Shown here: positions 43,287 to 51,524 of the stretch, piece after piece
Position numbering within the stretch: position 1 is the first letter of the stretch
How the letters are laid out: each line of letters opens with the position of its first letter
Made by a program: the position numbers and the translations under genes
Notes under the pieces: model-generated
The model's input: the letters and a program-made list of their open reading frames with translations, nothing else
What the model was told of the DNA's origin: nothing
Databases searched by the model: none
Assembly: GCF_036169555.1 (NCBI RefSeq)
Contig: NZ_CP108032.1
Coordinates: 2,914,001-2,978,000, forward strand
Source: Streptomyces sp. NBC_00306
GTDB lineage: Bacteria > Actinomycetota > Actinomycetes > Streptomycetales > Streptomycetaceae
Reading direction: 5' to 3'
Length of the DNA: 64,000 nt

Positions 43287-44825
43287 TCAGGATGCGGTGA
43301 CCTTGACCCCGTCGATCACCCAGTACCAGTTGTTCGCCCCCGTGCAGCGGAAGCGGAAACTGACGCTGGAGGCCCCCGCGGGAACGCTCACGCTCAGCGA
43401 CTGCGGCTTCGACACCACGTCCGCCGTGTAGCTCTTGACGCGGGCCGGCGTGCCGCCGTTGAAGGAGGCGAGGACCTCGGCGCCCTGACCGCCCTCGTGC
43501 CGGTAGAGGGTGGTGAAGTCCAGCCGTACGGTCGTCCTCCCCGACACCCCGTACGCCGGGGTCACCAGCGTCGAGTCGTACGGCCCCGAGTTCGCCTTGT
43601 CGGCCCACTCGTCGGAGTCGGCGACGGCGAAGACACCACGCGAGCGGACATTGAGCTCGCGCCACTGGTCGCGCTGCGACCGGGACCAGAACTCGTCGGT
43701 GGCGAAGGCCCAGCCGCGCCACTCCGTCATACCGCCGGTGCCCATCGCGCTGTTGATGACGGACCAGCCGCTCGGCGCGGTGTGCGTGAAGCCGAGGACG
43801 CCCGCCGGGATGCCGGTCTCGTCCACGCGGCCGGTCAGGGACGGCAGCAGGGTGTCGAAGGGGTCCGTGGAGCGCTGCTGGACCGGCTTGCCGTCCAGGC
43901 CCCAGGACGGGTCCGGCACGATGCCGAGCTGGTGGAAGACGGTGGCGGCGACATCGACGAGCCGGGTGTCGGCGGGCCGGGCGCCGGCCGCGATGCCGGG
44001 TCCCTGCGCGAGGACGAAGGTCCGCCGCTCCTCGATGGAGCTGCCGCCGTGGCCGCCGGCGTCGGCGTGACCGTGGTCGGTGGAGACGATGACCGTCCAG
44101 CGCTCGGTGGCGTAGGACGGGCGGGCCTTGATCGCGGCGAGGAAGCGGCCGAGGTAGCCGTCCTGGACGGCGATGGCGTCGAGGTAGCGCTGCCCGGTGC
44201 CGGAGCTGTGTGCGACGGCGTCGGTGTTGCCGAGGTAGACGAAGAGCACGTCCGGGTTCTGGGACCGCAGGACCGACTCGGTCTCGTTCGCGACGGTCGC
44301 GTCATGGCCCGGGTAGCCGTCGCGGTCCCCGTCGAGCACGAGCTTGCCGTCGGCGCCCGGGGTGACGGTGCCCTGGTCGTCGAGCGCCTTCCAGTCGACG
44401 GCCGCGTAGGTGGACAGCTCGGGGCGCACCTGCGCCAGCCGTGCCAGGAACCCGGGGTAGGCGCCGTAGTTCTTGCCGGCGAAGGAGTTGTCCTTGACGC
44501 CGTGCTTGTCGGGCCAGACGCCGGTGGCGATCGTCGACCAGCCGGGGCCGGAGGAGGTGGCCGCCATCGGCGGCGCGTACAGCAGCGAGAGCCCGTACGT
44601 CCCGTTCGCCATCAGGGACTTCAGATGCGGGGCGTTGGCGGCGTCGATCCGGTCGTGGCGCAGACCGTCCATGCCGATGACGAGCACCTTGTCCTTGCTG
44701 GTGCCGTTCGGGAGGGTGGGGGCCGCGTAGGCGGCGGGTGCTGCGAGGGTGCCGGCGGCGGCGACCGCGGCGGTCGCGGCTCCTGCGGCGAGTACCGAGC
44801 GGCGGGACATGCCGTTGATCGGCAT
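43287..44825 (-). CDS. Tat-exported phosphodiesterase/alkaline phosphatase family protein
   Basis: Exported metal enzyme of 512 residues. A Tat signal (MSRRSVLAAGAATAAVAAAG) leads to an alkaline-phosphatase-fold domain. VIGMDGLRHDRID carries the first metal Asp. APPMAATSSGPGWSTIATG carries the Ser/Thr nucleophile region. GNTDAVAHSSGTG and STDHGHADAGGHGG supply further metal ligands. The last 120 residues form a beta-rich domain, perhaps carbohydrate-binding. The ATG at 44825 has GGAGG five bases before it, and the upstream TTG at 44840 overlaps that site. It follows the phosphonate importer and shares its promoter box, so release of phosphate from an external ester or phosphonate is likely. 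Confidence 0.9.
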   Translation of the reverse strand: MPINGMSRRSVLAAGAATAAVAAAGTLAAPAAYAAPTLPNGTSKDKVLVIGMDGLRHDRIDAANAPHLKSLMANGTYGLSLLYAPPMAATSSGPGWSTIATGVWPDKHGVKDNSFAGKNYGAYPGFLARLAQVRPELSTYAAVDWKALDDQGTVTPGADGKLVLDGDRDGYPGHDATVANETESVLRSQNPDVLFVYLGNTDAVAHSSGTGQRYLDAIAVQDGYLGRFLAAIKARPSYATERWTVIVSTDHGHADAGGHGGSSIEERRTFVLAQGPGIAAGARPADTRLVDVAATVFHQLGIVPDPSWGLDGKPVQQRSTDPFDTLLPSLTGRVDETGIPAGVLGFTHTAPSGWSVINSAMGTGGMTEWRGWAFATDEFWSRSQRDQWRELNVRSRGVFAVADSDEWADKANSGPYDSTLVTPAYGVSGRTTVRLDFTTLYRHEGGQGAEVLASFNGGTPARVKSYTADVVSKPQSLSVSVPAGASSVSFRFRCTGANNWYWVIDGVKVTAS

Positions 44826-44895
44826 CTGATCCTCCGTCAAGGGTGGGTTCGAGGGTGAAGTGGGCAGAGCGACGCCCCTGATTCCTCAGGGGCGT

Positions 44896-44919
44896 CGGTC
44901 CGTACCCGTTATCGTTCCG
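44896..44919 (-). promoter_or_regulatory. Operator-like box upstream of the phosphodiesterase
   Basis: ACCCGTTATCGTTCCG at 44904-44919 matches 15 of 16 bases of 50643-50658 and sits 79 bp before the phosphodiesterase start, against 84 bp for the other copy. The adjoining CGGTCCGTACC holds a GGT-N4-ACC palindrome. Confidence 0.7.
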
Positions 44920-44957
44920 CGACAGATCTGCGCGGACCAGATGGCCCGGGTGAACTC

Positions 44958-46019
44958 TCAGCTGCCGGTCGCGGACTTCCAGGCATCGATGTACGACGGG
45001 AGGTTCTTGTCGATGTCCTTCCAGTCCGGCTCGAAGATCTCCACGCCCTCCATCACCTTGGCGAGCGCGATGGCGTTGTCGTCGGTCGGCTTGATGTCGG
45101 AGCGGGCGGGGAAGCCGCCGCCGATCGCGCTGACCTGGCGCTGCGCCGTCTCGCTGAGCATGAAGTCGAGCAGCTTGCGGCCGTTCGCGGTGTGCGGGGC
45201 GTCCTGCACGAGCCCGGCCGCGTACGGCAGCGCGAAGGTGGTCGGCCGGCCGCCGCTCTTCGCCGGGAACCAGATGCCGAGGTTCGGCATGGAGGCGGAC
45301 TGGGCGTGGTTCATCTGCACATCGCCGTTGGCGACGAGGATCTCGCCCTTGTCGACCTTGGGCGCCAGCTTGGAGGTGGACGACGACGGTCCCACGTTGT
45401 TGGCCTGGAGCTTCTTCAGATACTCCATCGCCGGCTCCTTGCCGCCGAAGTCGTGCATCGCCTTGATGACGACCGCGGTGCCGTCGCCCGCGACGCCGGG
45501 CGTGGAGTACTGGAGCTTGTTCTTGAACCTGCCGTCCAGCAGCGCCTCCCAGGTCCCCGGGGCCTTCGGCAGCTGCTCGGTGTTGTGGATGAACCCGAAG
45601 TAGTTGTTGACGACCGAGGTCCAGGTGCCGTCGGCGGATTTGTCCGCGCCGTTCACCTTGTCCACGCCCTGCGGCTGGTACGTCTGGAGCAGTCCCTTGG
45701 AGCCTGCCTGCTGGATGAACGGCGGGAGGGTGACGAGGACATCGGCCTGGGTGTTGGACTTCTCGCGGACGGCGCGCTGCACCATCTCGCCGGAGCCGCC
45801 CTCCACGTACTCGACCTTGATCCCGGTCTGCTTCTCGAAGTCCTTGAAGATGCGGTCGTACCAGCCGTCGCCGTTCTCGCCCTTGAGGCCGTCGGCGCTG
45901 TAGACGGTGACGACCTTCTCGTCGGCTGCGGCGGAGGTGCCGCCGCAGGCGGTGAGGGAGGCGGCGAGGGCGAGGCTGCCGACGACGGCGGCGATCGGCC
46001 TGAGGGGGTGCGTAAGCAT
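44958..46019 (-). CDS. Phosphonate-type ABC substrate-binding lipoprotein
   Basis: Binding lipoprotein of 353 residues. Signal and lipobox read VGSLALAASLTACGG. The body resembles 2-aminoethylphosphonate-binding PhnS proteins and other iron/organophosphorus SBPs: VVTVYSADGLKGENGDGWYD, KTGIKVEYVEGGSGEMVQRA with GSGE for anion binding, and NNYFGFIHNTEQLPKAPGTW. It is the last gene of the importer set (ATPase, two permeases, this), 15 bp after the second permease. The aminoethylphosphonate assignment rests on the cluster as well as on the fold. Confidence 0.85.
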   Translation of the reverse strand: MLTHPLRPIAAVVGSLALAASLTACGGTSAAADEKVVTVYSADGLKGENGDGWYDRIFKDFEKQTGIKVEYVEGGSGEMVQRAVREKSNTQADVLVTLPPFIQQAGSKGLLQTYQPQGVDKVNGADKSADGTWTSVVNNYFGFIHNTEQLPKAPGTWEALLDGRFKNKLQYSTPGVAGDGTAVVIKAMHDFGGKEPAMEYLKKLQANNVGPSSSTSKLAPKVDKGEILVANGDVQMNHAQSASMPNLGIWFPAKSGGRPTTFALPYAAGLVQDAPHTANGRKLLDFMLSETAQRQVSAIGGGFPARSDIKPTDDNAIALAKVMEGVEIFEPDWKDIDKNLPSYIDAWKSATGS

Positions 46020-46034
46020 GGCGTGGTGCGCTCC

Positions 46035-46832
46035 TTAGCGGAATGAGGCCTTGGTACGGATGCGGGAAAGGGCGAGCAGGACGAGCAGCGTGGTCGCCAT
46101 GAGGACGACCGCGACGGCCGAGCCGGTGAAGAGGGACCCGCGGTCGGTGGCGGTGAAGATGAGCACCGGGAGCGGCATCCAGTCCGGCGGGTAGAGCATC
46201 ATCGTGGCGCTCAACTCGCCCATGGACAGGGCGAAGCAGAGCCCCGCGGCCGCGTTCAGCGACGGCAGCAGGAGCGGCAGTCTCACGCGGAGCAGGACGT
46301 ACAGGGGCCGGGCGCCGAGACTGGCCGCGGCCTGCTCGTACATGGGGTCGAGACGGGTGACGGCGGCGGCGACCGACTGATAGGCGAACGCGGTGACCAG
46401 GACGGTGTGCGCGAGGATCACGATCCAGCGGGTGCCGTTGAGCAGCATCGGGGGCTGGGAGAAGGCGACCAGGACCGCGAGGCCGACGACGACCGAGGGG
46501 ACGGCGACCGGCAGCACGAACAGCGCGTCGAGCAGCCTGCGTCCACGCTTCTTCAGACCGGCGGCGGCGAGTGCGGCCCAGCTGCCGACGGTCAGCGCGA
46601 GCAGGCTCGCGGTCACCGCGGTGACCAGACTGGTGGTCAGGGCCCGCAACGACTCCCCGCGCACCGCCGACGTGTAGTGGGCGGCGGTCGGCCCGGAGGG
46701 GAAGGCGCCGGACCAGTTCGTGGAGAACGACGCGATGACGATGACGAGCAGCGGCAGCGCGAACAGCGGCACGAACAGGAGAAGGAAGAGGGCCCAGCAG
46801 GCCCACGTGCCCTTGCGGCTATGCACCAACAC
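46035..46832 (-). CDS. Phosphonate-type ABC permease 2
   Basis: Inner-membrane permease of about 265 residues, PhnV-like. It has at least six hydrophobic spans (ALFLLLFVPLFALPLLVIVI, LLDALFVLPVAVPSVVVG, TLLVLLALSRI) and the ATPase-contact loop YEQAAASLGARPLYVLLRV. The start lies inside the 3' end of the other permease gene. GTG at 46832 is chosen; TTG and GTG at 46829 and 46826 follow at once. No ribosome site is visible, fitting translational coupling. Confidence 0.88.
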   Translation of the reverse strand: MLVHSRKGTWACWALFLLLFVPLFALPLLVIVIASFSTNWSGAFPSGPTAAHYTSAVRGESLRALTTSLVTAVTASLLALTVGSWAALAAAGLKKRGRRLLDALFVLPVAVPSVVVGLAVLVAFSQPPMLLNGTRWIVILAHTVLVTAFAYQSVAAAVTRLDPMYEQAAASLGARPLYVLLRVRLPLLLPSLNAAAGLCFALSMGELSATMMLYPPDWMPLPVLIFTATDRGSLFTGSAVAVVLMATTLLVLLALSRIRTKASFR

Positions 46833-47700
46833 GACGGCTGACCATTCGGTAGAGGCTGTAGAGGCCGACGGAGATCGCGATGTTGACCACGGCGACCACA
46901 CAGGCGGCGGGGTAGTCGGACTCGAGAATCGCCTTGCCGTAAACGAGCATCGGCAGCGTGGTGACGTCCTTGGCCCCGGTGAACAGGACGATCCCGAACT
47001 CGTTCAGGCACATGACGAGCACGAGGCTGCCGCCGGCGCCGAGCGCGGGCAGCGCCTCGGGCAGGATCACCTGCCGGACGATGCGGGCCGGCTTCGCCCC
47101 GAGCGAGGAGGCGGCCTCCAGCTGCGCGGTGTCGATCTGCGAGAACGCGGCGAGCAGCGGACGCATCACGAACGGCGTGAAGTACGTGATCTCCGCGAGG
47201 AGTACGCCCCACGGCGTGGTGAGGAACCGGAACGGTCCGCTGCCCGCCCCGGTGACGTCCGTCCACACACCGTTGGCCATCCCGACCGTGCCGTAGACGA
47301 ACAGCAGCGCGAGCGTGATCAGGAAGGACGGGAAGGAGAGGAAGACGTCGATGAACTTGGCGACGGCCTTCCCGCCGGGGAACGGGACGAAGGCGATGAT
47401 CAGCGCGAGGGCGAACCCGAGGACGAGACAGCCGACGGTGGCGCCGACGGCGAGCCACACCGTCGTGGAGAGCGCTTCGCGGAAGGCGTCGGAGCCGAAG
47501 ACCCGTCCGTAGGCGCCCGGTTCGAGCGACTCCTGCACCACGAGCGCGAGGGGGTAGAGGAAGACGAGAGCGAGGACCGCGACGGGCGGCAGGCTCCACA
47601 GGGCCGCGGCGGGTACCCGGCGCACCGGGGCCGTACGGGCAGGCGCCGGGGCCGGGGCCGGGCGCTCCGCCACCATCACGGACTCAGCCGGACCGGTCAT
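46819..47700 (-). CDS. Phosphonate-type ABC permease 1
   Basis: Membrane permease of 293 residues, PhnU-like. A Pro/Ala-rich N-terminal tail precedes spans such as LPPVAVLALVFLYPLALVV, VWLAVGATVGCLVLGFALAL and FPSFLITLALLFVYGTVG. The coupling loop reads LEAASSLGAKPARIVRQV. The ATG at 47700 lies within the ATPase gene's end (17-bp overlap) and its stop lies within the next permease gene. ATPase, permease and permease are therefore read as one chain. Confidence 0.9.
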   Translation of the reverse strand: MTGPAESVMVAERPAPAPAPARTAPVRRVPAAALWSLPPVAVLALVFLYPLALVVQESLEPGAYGRVFGSDAFREALSTTVWLAVGATVGCLVLGFALALIIAFVPFPGGKAVAKFIDVFLSFPSFLITLALLFVYGTVGMANGVWTDVTGAGSGPFRFLTTPWGVLLAEITYFTPFVMRPLLAAFSQIDTAQLEAASSLGAKPARIVRQVILPEALPALGAGGSLVLVMCLNEFGIVLFTGAKDVTTLPMLVYGKAILESDYPAACVVAVVNIAISVGLYSLYRMVSRRVGA

Positions 47701-48757
47701 GGCCGACCCCCGCTCCCAGCAGCACCGCATCCTCCGGCGCGAAGTGGACGGTCACGTCCTCACCCAGCAGCGGGACCGCCCGCAGCTCGCGGACATCGGC
47801 CGTGACCCGGTGCCCGTCGACCTCGATATACAGCCGGTGGGTCGCGCCCCGCCACTGCACTTCGGCGACGCGTCCGCGCAGGGCGTTGGGCCCCTCGCCC
47901 AGGCCGACGAGATGCGGGCGTACGCACAGGGTGGCGCCCGCGCCGGGCGCGGCTTCCCCGACGGCCACGTCGAGTGCGGCGCCCTGGAAGGAGACCCCCC
48001 GGTCCGCCACGGTCACCGGCAGCAGATTCGCGTTGCCGACGAACGAGGCCGTGAACTCGGTCGTCGGCCGCCGGTAGAGGTCCTGCGGGGTGCCGCAGTC
48101 CTGGAGCCGCGCCTTGTCCAGCACCGCGATGCGGTCCGCCAGCGTCAGCGCCTCCACCTGGTCGTGGGTGACGTACAGGATCGAGACATCGGGCAACTCG
48201 CGGTGCAGCCGGGCCAGTTCGGCCAGCATCCCGGACCTGAGCTGCGCGTCCAGCGCGGACAGCGGTTCGTCCAGGAGCAGCACCCCGGGACGGATCGCGA
48301 GCGCCCGGGCGATCGCCACACGCTGCTGCTGCCCGCCGGAGAGCTCCCGCGGATGGCGCTGCGCGTACGCCGCCATCCCCGTCATCTCCAGCGCCTCGGC
48401 GACCCGCCCGGCGATCTCGCGCCGCGGTGTCTTCCGGGCCCTGAGACCGAAGGCCACGTTGTCGGCGACCTTCATGTGCGGGAAGAGCGCGTACTGCTGG
48501 ACCACCATCCCGATCCCGCGCCGGTGCGGCGGCAGGCCCGTGACATCGCGGTCGCCGATGAGGATCCGCCCCGAGGACGGCTGCACGAAGCCCGCGACCG
48601 CGCGCAGGGCGGTGGTCTTGCCGGAGCCCGAGGGGCCGAGCAGGGCCATGACCTCGCCGGGTTCGACGGTGAGGTCGAACGAGTCCAGAACCGTGTTCCC
48701 GCCGCTGCCCGAGCCGTAGACGACCGAGACGTTCTCGAAACGGATGCCGCTGCTCAT
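47684..48757 (-). CDS. Phosphonate-type ABC ATPase
   Basis: ATPase of 357 residues. Walker A is LLGPSGSGKTT, the Q loop is MVVQQYALFPHM, the signature is LSGGQQQRVAIARAL, Walker B is VLLLDEPLSALD and the switch His is in YVTHDQVEALT. A C-terminal TOBE-like domain (about 270-357) holds VSFQGAALDV and RGRVAEVQWRGATHRLY. This long form is typical of iron, putrescine and aminoethylphosphonate (PhnT) importers. The start overlaps the stop of the PhnX-like gene as ATGA. Confidence 0.93.
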   Translation of the reverse strand: MSSGIRFENVSVVYGSGSGGNTVLDSFDLTVEPGEVMALLGPSGSGKTTALRAVAGFVQPSSGRILIGDRDVTGLPPHRRGIGMVVQQYALFPHMKVADNVAFGLRARKTPRREIAGRVAEALEMTGMAAYAQRHPRELSGGQQQRVAIARALAIRPGVLLLDEPLSALDAQLRSGMLAELARLHRELPDVSILYVTHDQVEALTLADRIAVLDKARLQDCGTPQDLYRRPTTEFTASFVGNANLLPVTVADRGVSFQGAALDVAVGEAAPGAGATLCVRPHLVGLGEGPNALRGRVAEVQWRGATHRLYIEVDGHRVTADVRELRAVPLLGEDVTVHFAPEDAVLLGAGVGHDRSG

Positions 48758-49431
48758 CGGTCGTCCACCCCGGCGAGCAGATCCGGCAACTCGGCCACGG
48801 ACGCCAGCACATGGGTCGCTCCGTGGTCCAGCAGCTGCGTCCTGTCGTGCGCTCCCGTGAGCACACCCGCGACGACGCCCGCCCCGGACCGCACTCCGCT
48901 GAGCATGTCGTACGACGTGTCGCCCGCGACCGCTATCTCGCTGACGCCGTCCACCGCACCCGTCCGCAGGAAGGCGGCGAGCACCATGTCCGGGTAGGGG
49001 CGTCCGCGGCCGCCCGCGTCGGCCGGGCAGAGCGTGAGCTCCACCAGGTCCTGCCAGCCGAGCGCGGCGAGGATCGCGTCCTGGGTCGTGCGGGCGAAAC
49101 CGGTGGTCAGCACCACGGTGCGACCCTGGGACCGCAGCTTCTCGACGGCTTCGGCCGCGCCGGGGACCGGGGCGATCCGTCCGGCGCCCACCAGTTCTCC
49201 GTAGGCCTCCTCGAAGGCGCGGTTGGCCTGCTGTGCGCGCTCCTCGCTGCCGAAGAGGTGCCGGAACACGGAGATCTTCGACTCGCCCATGGTGGCGCGG
49301 ACATGGCCGATCATCGCTTCGGGCGCCTCACCGAGGCGTTCGGCGGCCGCGGCGAAGGCCTGCTCGACCAGTCCGCCGTCGGCGACCGTCGTACCGGCCA
49401 TGTCCAGGACGACGAGGTTCGTTCGGGTCAT
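48754..49431 (-). CDS. Phosphonatase-like HAD hydrolase
   Basis: HAD enzyme of 225 residues close to phosphonoacetaldehyde hydrolase (PhnX). Motif I is VVLDMAGTTVADGG with nucleophile Asp10. The small cap carries Lys52 in RATMGESKISVF, matching the position of the Schiff-base Lys of PhnX (MGxxK). Motif II is VVLTTGFARTTQ and the later motif is AVAGDTSYDMLSG. With Lys present it could cleave the C-P bond of phosphonoacetaldehyde to acetaldehyde and phosphate. It lies between the FAD oxidase gene (6 bp) and the ATPase gene (overlap). Confidence 0.9.
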   Translation of the reverse strand: MTRTNLVVLDMAGTTVADGGLVEQAFAAAAERLGEAPEAMIGHVRATMGESKISVFRHLFGSEERAQQANRAFEEAYGELVGAGRIAPVPGAAEAVEKLRSQGRTVVLTTGFARTTQDAILAALGWQDLVELTLCPADAGGRGRPYPDMVLAAFLRTGAVDGVSEIAVAGDTSYDMLSGVRSGAGVVAGVLTGAHDRTQLLDHGATHVLASVAELPDLLAGVDDR

Positions 49432-49437
49432 CAGTAA

Positions 49438-50559
49438 TCACCAGCCCAGTTCGTTCGCGGTCTTCTCGGCGATCGCCGGCGAGCAGGTCATGCCACGCCC
49501 GCCGGGACCGGTCACCAGCCACACGCCGTCACGCACCTGCTCCCGGTGGACGACACGACTCGTGTCGGTGCACTGCGCGTACACCCCGGCCCACCGGCGG
49601 CGGACCTTCGGCAGCGGCCGGCCGAGGAACGACTCGACCACGCCGGTGAGGTGTTCGTAGGGGTCGTCGAGGGTGTCGAAGGCGAAGGGGTGCTCGTACT
49701 CGTGGGTGTCACCGATGGTCAGCCCGCCGTCGCGGCGCTGCACCATCAGGAGCTGCATCCTGTGCTCGGCGGCCGTCGGGGCCTGCGCCTGACCGGCGTT
49801 CAGCGCGTCCAGCGCCTCACTCGCGTAGGCGGGGTAGTAGCGGAAGCTGTCGGCGTCGGCGACGGAGGTGGTCAGCGGCTCGCCGAGTGGGTCGGTCTGC
49901 ATCATCTGGAGCCGGACGCGGCGGACGGGGAGGGCGGGGGCGAGTTCGCGGACGAGCCCGGAGAGTGCGGCGCCCGGGCACAGCACGACGGCGTCACCGG
50001 TGTGCACATCGCCGTGGTCGTCGCGGACGGATGCCTCACCCACCACGTCACGGACCTCGCGCCCGCCGAGGTAGGTGTACCGGCCCGACTCCAGCAGGGC
50101 CTTCTTCAGGGCCAGTTGGGCGGGCCGCGGCTCCACCGCCGCGTCCTGCTCGCACCACAGGGCGGCGATGAACCGGCCCCCCAGCGCGGGGTTGATGTCG
50201 CGCGCCTCGGCGGTGGTGACGAGCTTGTAGCCGCGGGCCGCGGCGTCGGGGCGGGCGACCGCCGCTTCGGCGACGGCCAGTTCCCGCTCGTTGCGCACGG
50301 GGGTGAGCGAACCGATGGCCCGGAAGCCGAGCTCCGGCACGCGCCGCCCGATGGACTGCCACAACTCACGGGCGCGCAGGGCGGTTTCGAGCTCCTCCCC
50401 GCCCGCGCGACCGCTCACCCAGATCTGTCCGAAGTTGCGCAGACTCGCGCCCCGGGCCTCCTGCTCCCGCTCGATCTGTACGACCTCGTGGCCGCGTTCC
50501 ACTGCGTGCCAGGCGTGCATGGTTCCCACCACGCCGGCTCCTACGACGATGACTCTCAC
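49438..50559 (-). CDS. FAD-dependent amine oxidoreductase of the phosphonate cluster
   Basis: DAO-family flavoenzyme of 373 residues. The dinucleotide motif is VIVVGAGVVGTMHAWHAVERG, followed by EREQEARGASLRNFGQIWVS and a C-terminal GVWLVTGPGGRGMTCSP that closes on FAD. Proteins of this type in phosphonate clusters are reported to oxidise 2-aminoethylphosphonate or its N-methyl form. No PhnW transaminase is in the window, so this enzyme could make the phosphonoacetaldehyde used by the PhnX-like hydrolase. I chose the GTG at 50559. The open frame reaches 51081 but that part is antisense to the regulator. Confidence 0.88.
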   Translation of the reverse strand: MRVIVVGAGVVGTMHAWHAVERGHEVVQIEREQEARGASLRNFGQIWVSGRAGGEELETALRARELWQSIGRRVPELGFRAIGSLTPVRNERELAVAEAAVARPDAAARGYKLVTTAEARDINPALGGRFIAALWCEQDAAVEPRPAQLALKKALLESGRYTYLGGREVRDVVGEASVRDDHGDVHTGDAVVLCPGAALSGLVRELAPALPVRRVRLQMMQTDPLGEPLTTSVADADSFRYYPAYASEALDALNAGQAQAPTAAEHRMQLLMVQRRDGGLTIGDTHEYEHPFAFDTLDDPYEHLTGVVESFLGRPLPKVRRRWAGVYAQCTDTSRVVHREQVRDGVWLVTGPGGRGMTCSPAIAEKTANELGW

Positions 50560-50632
50560 GGCCGCAACGCTGCTCGCGGCCGGTGTCCCGCTCGGGGACG
50601 ACCGGCAACGGGACGGTGAACGGGCCGTCAAG

Positions 50633-50658
50633 CTTGGACTAGACCCGTTACCGTTCCG
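50633..50658 (-). promoter_or_regulatory. Operator-like box upstream of the phosphonate operon
   Basis: ACCCGTTACCGTTCCG (50643-50658) repeats the box at 44904. The overlapping TTGGACTAGACC (50635-50646) resembles the GGTCTAGACC core bound by HutC-type GntR regulators. It stands 84 bp upstream of the first operon gene and 75 bp downstream-side of the GntR gene's stop. Confidence 0.7.
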
Positions 50659-50729
50659 TGATGATGCGAGGGGTCCGGTACGGGTCGCGTGCGGTCGCCC
50701 GCCGGCCCTCGGGCAGGTGTCGCGGCCGG

Positions 50730-51494
50730 TCAGCCGCCGTTGCCGAGATGGGTGGTGAAGCTGAAGCGGTCGCCCCGGTACAGCGTCCGTACGCGCTCCA
50801 GCGGACTGCCGTCCGGGTCGCGCGACAGACGGTGGAGCAGCAGCATCGGCAGCGCCGGCGGCGTACCGATCAGCAGGGCCTCGCGCGGTGTGGCCAGCAC
50901 CGTCTCGATCCGCTCGTCCGCGTCGCCGAAGGCGATGGACAGCCGCTCCCGCAGATAGGCGTAGAAGGAGGAGTCGGGGTCGAAGTCGGCGTCCAGGCGC
51001 GGCACCCGGGCGACGGTGACGTACGTGCTCTCCAGCCCGACGCGCTCGTCGTCGGCGAGCAGCACCCGCTCCATGTGCCACACCGGCTCGCCGACGCTCG
51101 CGCCGATCTCCGCCGCCAGCGCTGCCGAGCAGGGAAAGCGGTCCAGGCCGATGAGATTACGGCCGGGCCTGCGGCCCTGCCTGCGCACACCTTCGGTGTA
51201 GCTCGCGAGCGAGAGCGGCTGCTCCAGTTTGGGGCCTGCGACGACGGTGCCGCGGCCCTGACGGCGCAGCCGTCCCTCCAGCAGGAGTTCGCGCAGCGCT
51301 TGGCGCACGGTCTCGCGCGACACCGCGAACCGCAGCGCGAGATCGCGTTCGGTCGGCAGCGGATCGCCCTCGGCCGACTCGTCGACGAGGGCGGAGACAC
51401 GGGCCTTGACGGCGTAGTACTTGGGGATGCGTCCGTGCTCCGGAATGCCGGAGCGGACAGGGGCGCCGGGCGCCTGGTCGTTCGGGTAGTCCAC
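50730..51494 (-). CDS. HutC/DasR-type GntR regulator
   Basis: Regulator of 254 residues. The N-terminal winged helix (about 20-90; LPTERDLALRFAVSRETVRQ, ALRELLLEGRLRRQGRGTVV) is followed by a UTRA effector domain (SYTEGVRRQGRRPG, WHMERVLLADDERVGLESTY, TVLATPREALLIG, VRTLYRGDRFSF). The last motifs are close to DasR/YvoA, but this is a paralogue: the N-terminus and several effector-pocket stretches differ from DasR as I remember it. It lies just upstream of the phosphonate operon on the same strand and is its likely repressor, sensing a phosphonate or breakdown product. GTG start. Confidence 0.92.
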   Translation of the reverse strand: MDYPNDQAPGAPVRSGIPEHGRIPKYYAVKARVSALVDESAEGDPLPTERDLALRFAVSRETVRQALRELLLEGRLRRQGRGTVVAGPKLEQPLSLASYTEGVRRQGRRPGRNLIGLDRFPCSAALAAEIGASVGEPVWHMERVLLADDERVGLESTYVTVARVPRLDADFDPDSSFYAYLRERLSIAFGDADERIETVLATPREALLIGTPPALPMLLLHRLSRDPDGSPLERVRTLYRGDRFSFTTHLGNGG

Positions 51495-51524
51495 CGCCTG
51501 ATGCTCGCAGACGCATATGAACGA

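Noticed and set aside
47699..48997. 432-codon plus-strand frame antisense to the ABC ATPase
   Set aside because: The ATPase on the minus strand has all nucleotide-binding motifs; the antisense frame has none.
50730..51494. Calling the GntR protein DasR itself
   Set aside because: The UTRA end is similar, but the N-terminal third and several effector-pocket stretches differ from DasR as I remember it, and its position beside phosphonate genes suggests a paralogue.
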